This document shows, piece by piece, positions 34,431 to 43,066 of a stretch of DNA of 64,000 bases (positions are counted from its first letter, which is position 1; every line of letters begins with the position of its first letter). Below the pieces are notes generated by a model, which saw only the letters and a list, made by a program, of their open reading frames with translations, ran no database searches and was not told the origin of the DNA. Origin of the DNA: CADEDH01 sp965262175. Its GTDB lineage: Bacteria; Actinomycetota; Acidimicrobiia; Acidimicrobiales; SZUA-35. Where the stretch lies: positions 558,001-622,000 of the forward strand of contig CBDHES010000002.1 of the NCBI GenBank assembly GCA_965262175.1, written 5' to 3'. Position numbers and translations under genes: made by a program.

Positions 34431-34632
34431 CGTACCGCTCGGCCGTCCGCGCCGATCACGAACATCTGGCGAACGCTGGGCCCCGGTGGTGGCCAGGGCC
34501 GGCGGGCGCTGTCAGACTCGGGAGGCCCGATGCTCGGCGGTCCGGGTCCGGCTGATGGGCCTGGACGGGACGTGGTGGCGCCGGGACAGCACCGATCAGG
34601 AAGCGGCGGACGGCGAGCGAGGTTGTCGAGAT

Positions 34633-36039
34633 ATGAGCAGAGTACTGATCGCCGTGGTGGCCATCGCCGGCCTCCTCATCGCCGCCCTGGCCAGCGCCAG
34701 CCAGAGCCAGGGGGAGTTGAACCCTGCGGTCGACCTGAGCGCCATCCCCCAGGGCGAGCCGGTCGACTTCGGACCACCGCCCGCGGTGCCCGACGGGCCG
34801 CTCCCCGCCGAGGTCAGCGATGCCCTCGGGGCACTCACCCCGGCTCTGGCCGCCGGTCAGGATCCGAGCCCGCTGCTCCAGACCGTCGTCGCCACCGGAG
34901 ACGCCCGCCTGGCTTGGCCGCTGGCCGACATCTTCCAGTTCGTCCCCTTGATCAACCCCGACGCCCGGCCACTCTTCGAGAACGCCCTGACCGAGCTGAC
35001 CGGGGTCCCCAACGACCCGTTTCGGCCGTGGAGCAACCTCGTCGACCACCTGCTCGCATGGGACACCCCAGCGCCGCCCGAGTACTTCGCTTTCAAACGA
35101 GGCTTCTACTCATCGCTCGATCCGCGGTGGGGTGAGCTGTTCAGCGACACCAACACGATCGACTGGCGCCTGGTCGGCTGGGGTGGGGTGTTCATCGACG
35201 ACCGCCCGGCCGGCAGCACCGACCCGTGCAACTGCATTCCGGCTCTCGACGATCCGGTGGTGACCCCCGCCGCCGACGGCGACTGGTACCCCGACGACGC
35301 CATCGTGTTCGGCGTGGTGGTCAACGGCGAGGCCAGGGCCTACCCCAAGAACATCATGGAGGTCCACGAGATGGTGAACGACACCCTCGGGGGACGCCGG
35401 ATCGCCATGCCGTACTGCACCCTGTGCGGCTCGGCCCAGGCCTACTTCACCGACGAGTTGGGGGCCGAGTTCGGTCAACCGGTGTTCCGCACCTCGGGCC
35501 TCCTCAGCCGGTCGAACAAGATGATGTACGACCTGACGACCAAGTCGTTCATCGACACCTTCACCGGCCAGGCGAACGCCGGCCCTCTGGCTGCGGCCGA
35601 CATCACCTTCCCCCAGGTTTCGGTCGTGACCGCCACGTGGGCGGAGTGGCGGGCGGCCCACCCAACCACGACGATCATCGCCTCCGACGGCGGGCTCGGT
35701 CGCTCCTACGACCTCGACCCGTTGGGGGGCCGGGACGATGACGGCCCGATCTTCCCCGTCGGGGCGGTCGACACCCGACTGACTATCCAGGACCAGGTGC
35801 TCGGCGTCCGGACCCGGCAGGGCGACCCGATCGCGTTCCACGTCGCCACCGCCCGGGAGATCCTGGCGGCCGGCGACCGGATCGAGATCGACGGCATCCG
35901 CCTCCGGTTGGACGGCGACGGGATACGGGCCGAGTGGATCGACGACGGCACCGACGCCTCGGGACACCAGGCGTTCTGGTTCGCCTGGAGCCAGTTCTGG
36001 CCTCGAACGGCGCTCTGGCCCCACGACTTCCAGGCCTAG
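34633..36039 (+). CDS. DUF3179 secreted protein
   Basis: A 468-residue protein with an N-terminal signal or anchor helix (VLIAVVAIAGLLIAALAS). An about 150-residue acidic helical region precedes the DUF3179 domain, marked by ARAYPKNIMEVHEMVND, MPYCTLCGSA, FRTSGLLSRSNKMMYDLTT and AEWRAAHP. The CxxC of the central motif is conserved. No activity is known for DUF3179. I chose the ATG at 34633 because it gives a clean signal peptide. It converges on a DUF3592-like gene with a hairpin between them. Confidence 0.88.
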   Translation: MSRVLIAVVAIAGLLIAALASASQSQGELNPAVDLSAIPQGEPVDFGPPPAVPDGPLPAEVSDALGALTPALAAGQDPSPLLQTVVATGDARLAWPLADIFQFVPLINPDARPLFENALTELTGVPNDPFRPWSNLVDHLLAWDTPAPPEYFAFKRGFYSSLDPRWGELFSDTNTIDWRLVGWGGVFIDDRPAGSTDPCNCIPALDDPVVTPAADGDWYPDDAIVFGVVVNGEARAYPKNIMEVHEMVNDTLGGRRIAMPYCTLCGSAQAYFTDELGAEFGQPVFRTSGLLSRSNKMMYDLTTKSFIDTFTGQANAGPLAAADITFPQVSVVTATWAEWRAAHPTTTIIASDGGLGRSYDLDPLGGRDDDGPIFPVGAVDTRLTIQDQVLGVRTRQGDPIAFHVATAREILAAGDRIEIDGIRLRLDGDGIRAEWIDDGTDASGHQAFWFAWSQFWPRTALWPHDFQA

Positions 36040-36061
36040 TGGGGCTGGCGCTCAGCCCCAC
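36039..36061. terminator. Hairpin between convergent genes
   Basis: GTGGGGCT and AGCCCCAC form an 8-bp inverted repeat with a seven-base loop. It starts at the last base of the DUF3179 stop and ends 10 bp before the opposing stop. It is a likely bidirectional terminator. Confidence 0.55.
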
Positions 36062-36070
36062 GACTGGTGT

Positions 36071-36709
36071 TCAGATGAGGCCGACGGTGCCGAGGAGACC
36101 GTCGACCACCCACCGGTCGATCAGGAACCACACGAACCCGACCACCATCCATCGGAGGCCGCGGGGGCGCAGCTCGAACCGGGCCGGCCACGAGGTCTGC
36201 TCGGCGTAGCGTTCAGCCACGACGGGATGGACGTTGCGGGTCACGATCCATCCGACCATCCACCCGAGCAGCCCGCCCACGATCAGCACCAGCGGAACCA
36301 CGCTGGCCAGCGACCGGGCGAACTCCACCGATCGGGCCTCGACCGGGAACGCCCGGGAGGTGTTGCCGACCTCGTAGTAGGCGTCGACGGCCTCCCCGGC
36401 CGCCGGCGCCGCCGATCCGAAACCGGCCGCGGGACCGACCAGTTCGGTGGAGATCGGTTGCGGGTCGCCAGCCGGGACGAGCAGCCCGGTGCAGGTGATC
36501 GTCGTTCCCCCCAGTCGAGCCTCGGTCGTGCACCGCTCGACCTCGAATCGACCCTCCCCGCTGTAGGTCGAGGAGAACGAGGTGACCGACGCCATACGGA
36601 GGGCGAGGAGGACCACCGCCACGATCAGGACGACGCCAGCCGCGACCGGCAGGAGGTAGGGCCGAAGCGACCGGAGCCCCGGCGAGCGCCGCGGCGCGGT
36701 GGTCTGCAT
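36071..36709 (-). CDS. DUF3592-like membrane protein
   Basis: A 212-residue protein with a hydrophobic helix near the N-terminus (YLLPVAAGVVLIVAVVLLAL), an extracellular domain of about 90 residues with two Cys (ERCTTEARLGGTTITCTG), a second strong helix and a shorter hydrophobic C-terminal helix. This two-helix-with-loop design matches DUF3592 proteins; the function is unknown. The ATG at 36709 is supported by GGGAGG four bases upstream. Confidence 0.65.
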   Translation of the reverse strand: MQTTAPRRSPGLRSLRPYLLPVAAGVVLIVAVVLLALRMASVTSFSSTYSGEGRFEVERCTTEARLGGTTITCTGLLVPAGDPQPISTELVGPAAGFGSAAPAAGEAVDAYYEVGNTSRAFPVEARSVEFARSLASVVPLVLIVGGLLGWMVGWIVTRNVHPVVAERYAEQTSWPARFELRPRGLRWMVVGFVWFLIDRWVVDGLLGTVGLI

Positions 36710-36876
36710 CACGCCTCCCATCGACACGATGGTAGAAGATGGGCGCCGCGTGGCCAATGACAGCGATCCCCGCCTGGCGCCGCCGCCCCAGAAGCTGGCG
36801 CCACCAGCATGCGCCGAAGGACCGGTGGGCCATACACTCGGCGACGTTCTGCCCGCACCAGACCAGGAGCGTCACG

Positions 36877-37068
36877 ATGAAGATCAACTACGATCGCAGC
36901 CTCTGCTGTGGCCACAACCGGTGCTACTCGCTGGCCCCGGAGATCTGGGACGTCGACGATGAGGGCTACGCGATCCTCCGCTTGGAGGGCGAGATCCCTG
37001 CCGAACTCCAGGAGAAGGCCCAGCTCACCGCCGACAACTGCCCGGAGTTCGCCATCACGACCGAGTAA
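36877..37068 (+). CDS. Small [3Fe-4S]-type ferredoxin
   Basis: A 63-residue ferredoxin of the actinobacterial type that feeds cytochromes P450 or other oxygenases. Cluster ligands are Cys10, Cys16 and Cys55 in SLCCGHNRC and NCPEFAI; the central fourth-ligand position of a 4Fe cluster is occupied by His or Asn, so a [3Fe-4S] cluster is expected. An extra Cys11 is present. AGGAG seven bases upstream supports the start. No P450 or reductase is in the window, so its partner is elsewhere. Confidence 0.93.
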   Translation: MKINYDRSLCCGHNRCYSLAPEIWDVDDEGYAILRLEGEIPAELQEKAQLTADNCPEFAITTE

Positions 37069-37102
37069 TCAGCAGGCCCCCGGAGCGGGGCCGGAAACAG
37101 CT

Positions 37103-37128
37103 CCGCCCGGCGCACAGGCGCCGGGCGG
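37103..37128. terminator. Hairpin between ferredoxin and GlsB genes
   Basis: A perfect 11-bp GC inverted repeat (37103-37113 with 37118-37128) with loop ACAG, followed on the plus strand by TCGTTCGTC. It lies 34 bp after the ferredoxin stop and between convergent genes. Confidence 0.65.
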
Positions 37129-37182
37129 TCGTTCGTCTGGAGAGAGGACCCCGATGAGGCCCTCACGCTTCGCCGGTACCGA

Positions 37183-37452
37183 TCAGGCTGCGGCCGCCTT
37201 GAGCCACCCCTGACGGATGGCCAGCCACAGCAACGCCGCCGCGACGATTGCGCCCACGATGGTCGACACGATCAGCCCGCCCGAGATGTCGAGGGCGGTG
37301 AAGAGCAAGTTCACCACGACGACCGCCACGATGCCGAGGAGGATGGTGCGGATCAGGCCGATGTCCTGCCGACCCGGCAGGATGGCCCGGCCGAGGCCGC
37401 CGATGATGGCGCCGGCCACGATGGCAACGAGTGCCGACCAGAGAAAATCCAT
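37183..37452 (-). CDS. GlsB/YeaQ/YmgE family membrane protein
   Basis: An 89-residue protein with three hydrophobic helices and the Gly-rich pattern of the transglycosylase-associated/GlsB family: AIIGGLGRAILPGRQDIG near residues 15-32. Relatives are induced by general stress in many bacteria; no enzymatic activity is known. The ATG at 37452 begins the conserved first helix and AGAGG lies about ten bases upstream. Confidence 0.88.
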   Translation of the reverse strand: MDFLWSALVAIVAGAIIGGLGRAILPGRQDIGLIRTILLGIVAVVVVNLLFTALDISGGLIVSTIVGAIVAAALLWLAIRQGWLKAAAA

Positions 37453-37641
37453 GGTTCGCTTACCTCTTGTACTAGGTATGAGGGACCCGCAGACCCTAGC
37501 GATGCTGGTGAAACAACGCCATCCAACCAGGTCAATGCTTGATGAACGACCGGCGAACGATCGGACACCCGCCGGCACCGAACAGCCAGGAGCCCCGCCC
37601 GTGACCACCGACGCCGCGCACCCGGCCCATGGCGGGCCGCG

Positions 37642-38964
37642 ATGATGACCGACGACGGGATGGCCGGTCGCCGACTCCAGTGGACGACCGACGTCGACCT
37701 GGCCCGAGAACTGGACCGTACCGACTCGCTGGCGGCGATGCGGCAACGGTTCAGCATCCCGCGCCGACCGGACGGCGACGAGCAGATCTACTTCGTGGGC
37801 AACTCGCTGGGCCTCCCCACGACCGCAGCCCGGGAGTACGTGGCCACCGAGTTGGACCGATGGGCCGAGTTGGGGGTGGCCGGCCATTTCGAGGGTGATC
37901 TGGCGTGGGCGCCCTACCACCGGCTGCTGACCGACCAGATGGCCATGATCGTCGGCGGCCTCCACGACGAGGTCGTCGTCATGAACTCGTTGACGGTGAA
38001 CCTCCACCTCCTCATGGTCAGCTTCTACCGACCCACCGCCGACCGCCACAAGGTCCTCATCGAAGCGGGCGCGTTCCCCTCCGACCACTTCGCCGTCGAG
38101 TCGCAGATCCGCCAGCGGGGCTACGACGTCGAGTCGTCGCTCGTCGTGGTCGAACCGACCCCGGGGTCTGACACCGTGGATCCCGACGACCTGCTCGACC
38201 GGATCGAGTCGGTCGGCGATCAGCTGGCCCTGGTCCTGCTGCCCGGGGTCCACTACTACACCGGTCAGGTCTTCCCGATGGCGGAGATCACGCGGGCGGC
38301 CCACGCGGTGGGGGCGCTGGTCGGGTTCGATCTGGCCCACGCTGCGGGCAACATCCTCCTCGACCTGCACGACTGGGGCGCGGACTTCGCCGTCTGGTGC
38401 ACCTACAAGTACCTCAACGCCGGCCCGGGAGCGGTCGGTGGGGCCTTCGTGCACAACCGTCACATCGCCGACGACCGGCTCCCGAAGTTCCTCGGCTGGT
38501 GGGGGACCCGCCCCGAGCGACGGTTCGAGATGTCGACGGTGTTCGACCCGACCCCAACCGTCGAGTCGTGGCAGCTCTCGAACGCCCCGATCCTGTCGAT
38601 GGCGTCGCTCCGAGCGTCACTCGACGTCATCGACGATGCCGGCGGGATGACCGCCCTCCGGGACAAGTCGGAGCTCCAGGTCGCCTACTTCGACTATCTC
38701 CTCGATGAGCTGCTCGGTGACCGGATCCGGTCGCTCACGCCGCGCCCGCTGGCCGAGCGGGGAGCCCAGCACGCGCTGACCGTGACCGGAGCCGGTCGGG
38801 ACGGGGTGGTCGACGCCCGAACCCTCCACGGGCGGTTGGAAGCCGCCGGGGTGGCGTGCGACTACCGCTACCCCGATGTGATCCGGGTGGCACCCGTCCC
38901 GCTCTACAACTCCTTTGTCGAGATCCACCGGTTCGCGACGATCCTCGATCGACTGCTGAGCTGA
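37642..38964 (+). CDS. kynU: Kynureninase
   Basis: A 440-residue fold-type I PLP enzyme that cleaves kynurenine to anthranilate plus alanine (or 3-hydroxykynurenine to 3-hydroxyanthranilate). Diagnostic blocks are YFVGNSLGL near residue 50, GFDLAHAAGN, WCTYKYLNAGPG with PLP Lys256, and the C-terminal RVAPVPLYNSF. Two adjacent ATGs begin the gene; either may be used. No tryptophan dioxygenase or kynurenine formamidase is nearby, so the rest of the pathway must be elsewhere. Confidence 0.95.
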   Translation: MMTDDGMAGRRLQWTTDVDLARELDRTDSLAAMRQRFSIPRRPDGDEQIYFVGNSLGLPTTAAREYVATELDRWAELGVAGHFEGDLAWAPYHRLLTDQMAMIVGGLHDEVVVMNSLTVNLHLLMVSFYRPTADRHKVLIEAGAFPSDHFAVESQIRQRGYDVESSLVVVEPTPGSDTVDPDDLLDRIESVGDQLALVLLPGVHYYTGQVFPMAEITRAAHAVGALVGFDLAHAAGNILLDLHDWGADFAVWCTYKYLNAGPGAVGGAFVHNRHIADDRLPKFLGWWGTRPERRFEMSTVFDPTPTVESWQLSNAPILSMASLRASLDVIDDAGGMTALRDKSELQVAYFDYLLDELLGDRIRSLTPRPLAERGAQHALTVTGAGRDGVVDARTLHGRLEAAGVACDYRYPDVIRVAPVPLYNSFVEIHRFATILDRLLS

Positions 38965-38968
38965 CGGC

Positions 38969-39730
38969 TCAGTCAGGGTCGGGGGCGGAGGCATCCCCGG
39001 CCCCGGGCGCCTCGTCGTCGTCGACCGGTCCGGATCGGCCACCGGCCGACAGCGGCTGGACGGCGAGCGACACCGGGTTGTCGTCGGTGGCGGCCCGCCG
39101 TCCCAGGCGACGACCGAGTCCTCGACCGGCTCGGACCAACTCGATGCCGACGGTTATCGACATCGCCGTGCCGAATGCCCACCAGAAGGCCTCGGTGTGG
39201 TCATCCTCGAAGCGGTCACCGAAGAAGAAGCCGAGCAGCCCGGCGTAGCTCGACCAGACGACGACGGCCACGAGATCCCAGCGGGTGAACCACGACACGA
39301 AGGGGACCCGGGTCAGACCACAGGTGAAGGTCAGGGCCGTGCGCCCGCCGGGAATGAACCGGGCGGTGATCAGGAGCAGACCGCCCCGCTTGCGGATCTG
39401 GGCCGACGCCCGCCGCAAACGGTCCTCACCCTTCTCGCCCCGGAAGAGCGTGCGCTGGATGGGCGCCCCCGCCCAGTGCCCGAGGCCGTAGGACGCCGAG
39501 TCTCCGATGTAGGCGCCGATGGCCCCGAGGACGATCACCCAGATGATCGACAGCTCGTCCTGGCCAGCGGCGATCCCGCCCAGGATCACGGTCGTCTCGC
39601 TCGGCACGATCGGGAACACCGAGTCGAGGAGGGCGATCGTGAAGATCACGAGGTAGAACCAGGGACTCGAGGTGAACGTCTCCAACCAGTCGACGATCGA
39701 GTTGACGAGGTCGAACCCGGCAGAGATCAC
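38969..39730 (-). CDS. DedA family membrane protein
   Basis: A 253-residue DedA/VTT-domain protein with several membrane segments and re-entrant loops. Family marks are FPIVPSETTVILGG, GDSASYGLGHWAG and the amphipathic RFIPGGRTALTFTCG. Members act as undecaprenyl-phosphate or phospholipid scramblases and affect membrane homeostasis. A hydrophilic tail of about 60 residues is Asp/Ala/Pro-rich. The gene converges with kynU, stop to stop within 5 bp. Confidence 0.92.
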   Translation of the reverse strand: MISAGFDLVNSIVDWLETFTSSPWFYLVIFTIALLDSVFPIVPSETTVILGGIAAGQDELSIIWVIVLGAIGAYIGDSASYGLGHWAGAPIQRTLFRGEKGEDRLRRASAQIRKRGGLLLITARFIPGGRTALTFTCGLTRVPFVSWFTRWDLVAVVVWSSYAGLLGFFFGDRFEDDHTEAFWWAFGTAMSITVGIELVRAGRGLGRRLGRRAATDDNPVSLAVQPLSAGGRSGPVDDDEAPGAGDASAPDPD

Positions 39731-39745
39731 ACCGTCACCCCGCCC

Positions 39746-40594
39746 TCAGAAGCCACGGAGCGGAAGGTCCGGCCGTTGGAGCCAGTTGTCGTCGGGGTAC
39801 GCCGCCTCACCGTCGATGACGTGGAGGGTGTAGGCGTGGCGCGAACGGCCCGACGTGTTGGCCCCGGACTGGTGGGGAAGAGTTCCGTGCAGCACCACGA
39901 GAGTGCCGGTCTCGGCCGGGAGGGGAATCGCCTCCGAGGTGTCGTAGGGCGCGGCGTCGTGGACCTCCATCGTCGTACCCGACGCCGTGCGACGGAACCG
40001 GGACCTGGCACGGTCTCGGTGCTGTCCGGGGAGGCACCACAGGCAACCGTTCTCGATCGTCGCATCCTCCAAGGCCACCCAGAACCCGATCACCGACTGT
40101 GGCTCGGTCCACAGGAACGTGTGGTCGGTATGCCAACTGACCTCGGCACCGATGCCGGGTTGCTTGAAGATGTACATCGACTGCAACAGCAACGGTTGGA
40201 CGATCCCCAACCCGGCGGCCAGACCGGCCAGGGCCGGCTTGCGGGAGAACGCGTCGAAGGTCGGATCGAGGTCGTGGAGGGCGTGACCCACCTTGTTGAT
40301 CGCCTCCTCGGGGGCGACGGTCAGCGCACCGTCGTCGCCCACCGCGTCGGGTTCGAGGAAGGCTCGGATGGCACCGCCCGACGTCAGGAAGTACTCCTCG
40401 CTGGCGTGGGACTGGTCGGTTGGCGAGAAGATCGTCGTACCCGAACCGGCACCGAACTCGGCCAGCATGGACGCCATCCGGTCCCGGAGCGAGCGGCACT
40501 CGTCGGCGGAGTAGAAGCCGGGAAGGGCCAGGTACCCGTCGGCCTCGAACCTCTGGCGCTGCTCCGGCGACAACGTCGTCGTCTTGGTCATCAC
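39746..40594 (-). CDS. Phytanoyl-CoA dioxygenase (PhyH) family protein
   Basis: A 282-residue Fe(II)/2-oxoglutarate dioxygenase. The metal-binding HxD is in SWHTDHTFLW, the distal His and 2-oxoglutarate Arg in LHGTLPHQSGANTSGRSR. The N-terminal FEADGYLALPGFYSADEC is typical for the PhyH family. Substrate is unknown; relatives hydroxylate CoA esters or small amines. It sits 15 bp upstream of dedA on the same strand and is separated from the ABC operon by a terminator. Confidence 0.92.
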   Translation of the reverse strand: MMTKTTTLSPEQRQRFEADGYLALPGFYSADECRSLRDRMASMLAEFGAGSGTTIFSPTDQSHASEEYFLTSGGAIRAFLEPDAVGDDGALTVAPEEAINKVGHALHDLDPTFDAFSRKPALAGLAAGLGIVQPLLLQSMYIFKQPGIGAEVSWHTDHTFLWTEPQSVIGFWVALEDATIENGCLWCLPGQHRDRARSRFRRTASGTTMEVHDAAPYDTSEAIPLPAETGTLVVLHGTLPHQSGANTSGRSRHAYTLHVIDGEAAYPDDNWLQRPDLPLRGF

Positions 40595-40615
40595 CGCTCA
40601 GTGTGCCACTTCCGG

Positions 40616-40635
40616 GGCCGAGAGCGATCTCGGCC
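40616..40635 (-). terminator. Hairpin at the end of the nucleoside ABC operon
   Basis: GGCCGAGA and TCTCGGCC pair perfectly around loop GCGA. The hairpin begins 15 bp after the last permease stop and 21 bp before the PhyH start. It probably ends the long minus-strand transcript. Confidence 0.6.
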
Positions 40636-40649
40636 GACCCGACCCAGTG

Positions 40650-41930
40650 TCAGGTTTCGCCCTTTCGGTAGGGCTGACCGTTGGCCCGCGGCATCCGGAG
40701 CCGTTGGCTGTTGAACACCAGCACCAGCAGCACGAAGGCGAAGGGCATGATGTTGGGGACCCAGGTCGGCACCTCGTCGGTGACGAGATACCAGAACGAG
40801 ACCAGCACGGCCAGGACGCCAGCGATGATGGCGTCGGACCGCTTGCTCCGGGCGATCGAGATGGCCAGCACGCCGAACAGTCCGATGGCCACGACCGCCA
40901 GGAGTGCGTGGGTCGCGCTGCCATCGAGGTCTCGCAGGGAGATGGCGTCGGGGTAGGCGAAGACCAGCGCGCCGCCCAACACCCCCGAGGGACGCCAGTT
41001 GCCGAAGATGAGCGCGGCCAGCCCGATGAACCCTCGGCCCCCGGTCTGACCCTCCCGGTAGATCTGGGTCAACTCGATCACGATGTAGGCCCCGGCCATC
41101 CCGGCCAGCGCACCCGACATGATGACGCCGGCGTACTTGTGGCGGTAGATGCTGACGCCAAGCGTCTCCCCCGCCACGGGATCCTCGCCGGCGATCCGGA
41201 GCCGGAGACCGAATCGGGTCCGCCACAGCAACCAGGCCGACAGGGGCACGAGGGCCAGGGCGATCACGGTGAACCAGGAGATCTGAGCAACCAGACCGCG
41301 GAGCAACCCGGCCACATCCGAGAGGTAGAACCAGTCCTGATCGTCGACCCACCCCAGGAAATCCGGGGTCGACAAACTCCCTATGTCTCCCCCGGCCAGG
41401 AACGGCATCGTGAAGGTGCCAACGCGCTCGACCCGGGGCGACTGGGTGATGGCGCCACCGTCGTAGCCGGTGAAGATCTGGTCCGACAGGTACCGGGTTG
41501 CCCCGCCGGCACCGAACAGGATGTTGATCGCGACCCCCGACACGATGTGGTCGACGCCGAAGCTGACGGTGGCGATGGCATGGATCAGACCGCCGATGGC
41601 CCCGCCGGCCATACCAGCCACGATCCCCCACCATGGCCCGTAGTTCAGCGCACCCCATGCCCCGAACCAGGTCCCGAGGATCATCATCCCCTCGAGACCG
41701 ATATTGACGACTCCAGCCCGCTCCGAGAAGAGGCCACCGAGGCCGGCCAGGAGGATCGGGATGCTCCATCGGAGCATGGCCTGGGCCGCGGTGTCGGACG
41801 TCAGATCGTCGGTGTCGTCCTTGCCCAGCGCCTGGACCAGCGTCAGGATCAGCACGCCGAGCGCCGCGATGATCATCCACCGCAACCAGGTCGGGAGCGC
41901 CATCCATCGGCCGAGGAGACCACTGATCAT
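40650..41930 (-). CDS. ABC nucleoside transporter permease 2 (BMP system)
   Basis: A 426-residue integral membrane protein of the branched-chain-amino-acid/ribose permease superfamily, close to the YufQ/NupQ type. Conserved stretches are SERAGVVNIGLEGMMILGTW, GVDHIVSGVAINIL and YAGVIMSGALAGMAGAY. It forms half of the membrane channel of a nucleoside importer. The ATG at 41930 overlaps the permease 1 stop as ATGA. A strong hairpin follows the stop. Confidence 0.93.
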   Translation of the reverse strand: MISGLLGRWMALPTWLRWMIIAALGVLILTLVQALGKDDTDDLTSDTAAQAMLRWSIPILLAGLGGLFSERAGVVNIGLEGMMILGTWFGAWGALNYGPWWGIVAGMAGGAIGGLIHAIATVSFGVDHIVSGVAINILFGAGGATRYLSDQIFTGYDGGAITQSPRVERVGTFTMPFLAGGDIGSLSTPDFLGWVDDQDWFYLSDVAGLLRGLVAQISWFTVIALALVPLSAWLLWRTRFGLRLRIAGEDPVAGETLGVSIYRHKYAGVIMSGALAGMAGAYIVIELTQIYREGQTGGRGFIGLAALIFGNWRPSGVLGGALVFAYPDAISLRDLDGSATHALLAVVAIGLFGVLAISIARSKRSDAIIAGVLAVLVSFWYLVTDEVPTWVPNIMPFAFVLLVLVFNSQRLRMPRANGQPYRKGET

Positions 41931-43066
41931 TGGGGCACCCCGTCCATACCGGCGATCGGTGTTCCCGGGGTGGCCAGCGCCGTGGCGGCGGCTCTGGTCT
42001 CTTCCCGTTCCCGGATCCGCCGCACGACCTCGTAGGCGACGACGGCGGCGAGGATGATGACGCCCTGGATGATGACCACGATCTCTCGAGACGCCGAGCC
42101 GCTGATCTGCAGCACGCCCGACGAGGCGTCGAGGAACCCGAACAACAGGGCGGCGACCGCCATCCCGACCGGGTTGTTCCGGCCGAGCAGAGCCACGGCG
42201 ATACCGGCGAAGCCGAGGCCCTGGACGAAGCTCTGGTCGTACTGGTAGCGCTCGCTGAGGACCTCGAGCATTCCGACCAGGCCAGCGACAGCCCCCGAGA
42301 GGAGCATGGCGATCAGCACCATCCGCTTCGGGTTGACGCCGCTGACCTCGGCGGCGAACGGATTGGCCCCGCTCGCTCGGAGATCGAAGCCCAGACGGGT
42401 TCGATTGACGAACAGGTGGTAGACGACCGCCACCACGATGGCGACGATGAGCATCGAGCTCAGCTCCCGACCCTTGCCGATCTCCCGGGTTACCAGCTCG
42501 ACGACACCGTTGAGGTTGGGCAGCCGACCAGACTCGGCGAGGGTCTCGGTGCCGGAGTCGGTGCCACCGTCGCCGGCCCACTCCCGGATCAGCCAGGGGA
42601 GGAGCCCGGCCACGGCGATGCCGTTGAGCATGATGGTGGAGATCACCTCGTTGATGCCCCGGGTCACCTTGAGGACGCCGGCGACGCCGGAGTAGGTGGC
42701 CCCGACCGCCATCGCCACGACGAGGATGAGACCGACGTGGAGCACCGGTGGCAGATCGACCGCCCCACCGGCGGCAGCGGCGAAGAACGCGGCGACCAGA
42801 TACTGACCCTCGACACCGATGTTGAACAGGTTCATACGGAACCCGATGGCCGCCGCCACCCCGGAGATGAACAGCGGGATCGCCCGGTTGACGATGTCGA
42901 CCATGGTCTCGAGGCGGGAGGCGTTCTCCAACATCTCCGAGAAGGCGGTGAACGGGTTGCTGCCGGAGATGACCAGGACCAACGCCGCCAACCCGAAGGC
43001 GAACACGGCGGCCAACGCCGGAGCAGCCAGCGCCAGCCCGATCCGTCGGAGCAGGGGGGTGGTCAT
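41927..43066 (-). CDS. ABC nucleoside transporter permease 1 (BMP system)
   Basis: A 379-residue permease of the YufP/NupP type with about nine membrane segments. Family blocks include GFRMNLFNIGVEGQYL, TRGINEVISTIMLNGIA and GFAGIAVALLGRNNPVG. It pairs with permease 2. The start at 43066 overlaps the ATPase stop by ATGA and the stop overlaps permease 2, giving tightly coupled translation of the three core subunits. Confidence 0.93.
   Translation of the reverse strand: MTTPLLRRIGLALAAPALAAVFAFGLAALVLVISGSNPFTAFSEMLENASRLETMVDIVNRAIPLFISGVAAAIGFRMNLFNIGVEGQYLVAAFFAAAAGGAVDLPPVLHVGLILVVAMAVGATYSGVAGVLKVTRGINEVISTIMLNGIAVAGLLPWLIREWAGDGGTDSGTETLAESGRLPNLNGVVELVTREIGKGRELSSMLIVAIVVAVVYHLFVNRTRLGFDLRASGANPFAAEVSGVNPKRMVLIAMLLSGAVAGLVGMLEVLSERYQYDQSFVQGLGFAGIAVALLGRNNPVGMAVAALLFGFLDASSGVLQISGSASREIVVIIQGVIILAAVVAYEVVRRIREREETRAAATALATPGTPIAGMDGVPQ

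Noticed and set aside
40616..40635. Hairpin as a leader element of the PhyH gene
   Set aside because: It lies just after the permease stop and upstream of the PhyH start on the same strand, so termination of the ABC operon is the simpler reading.
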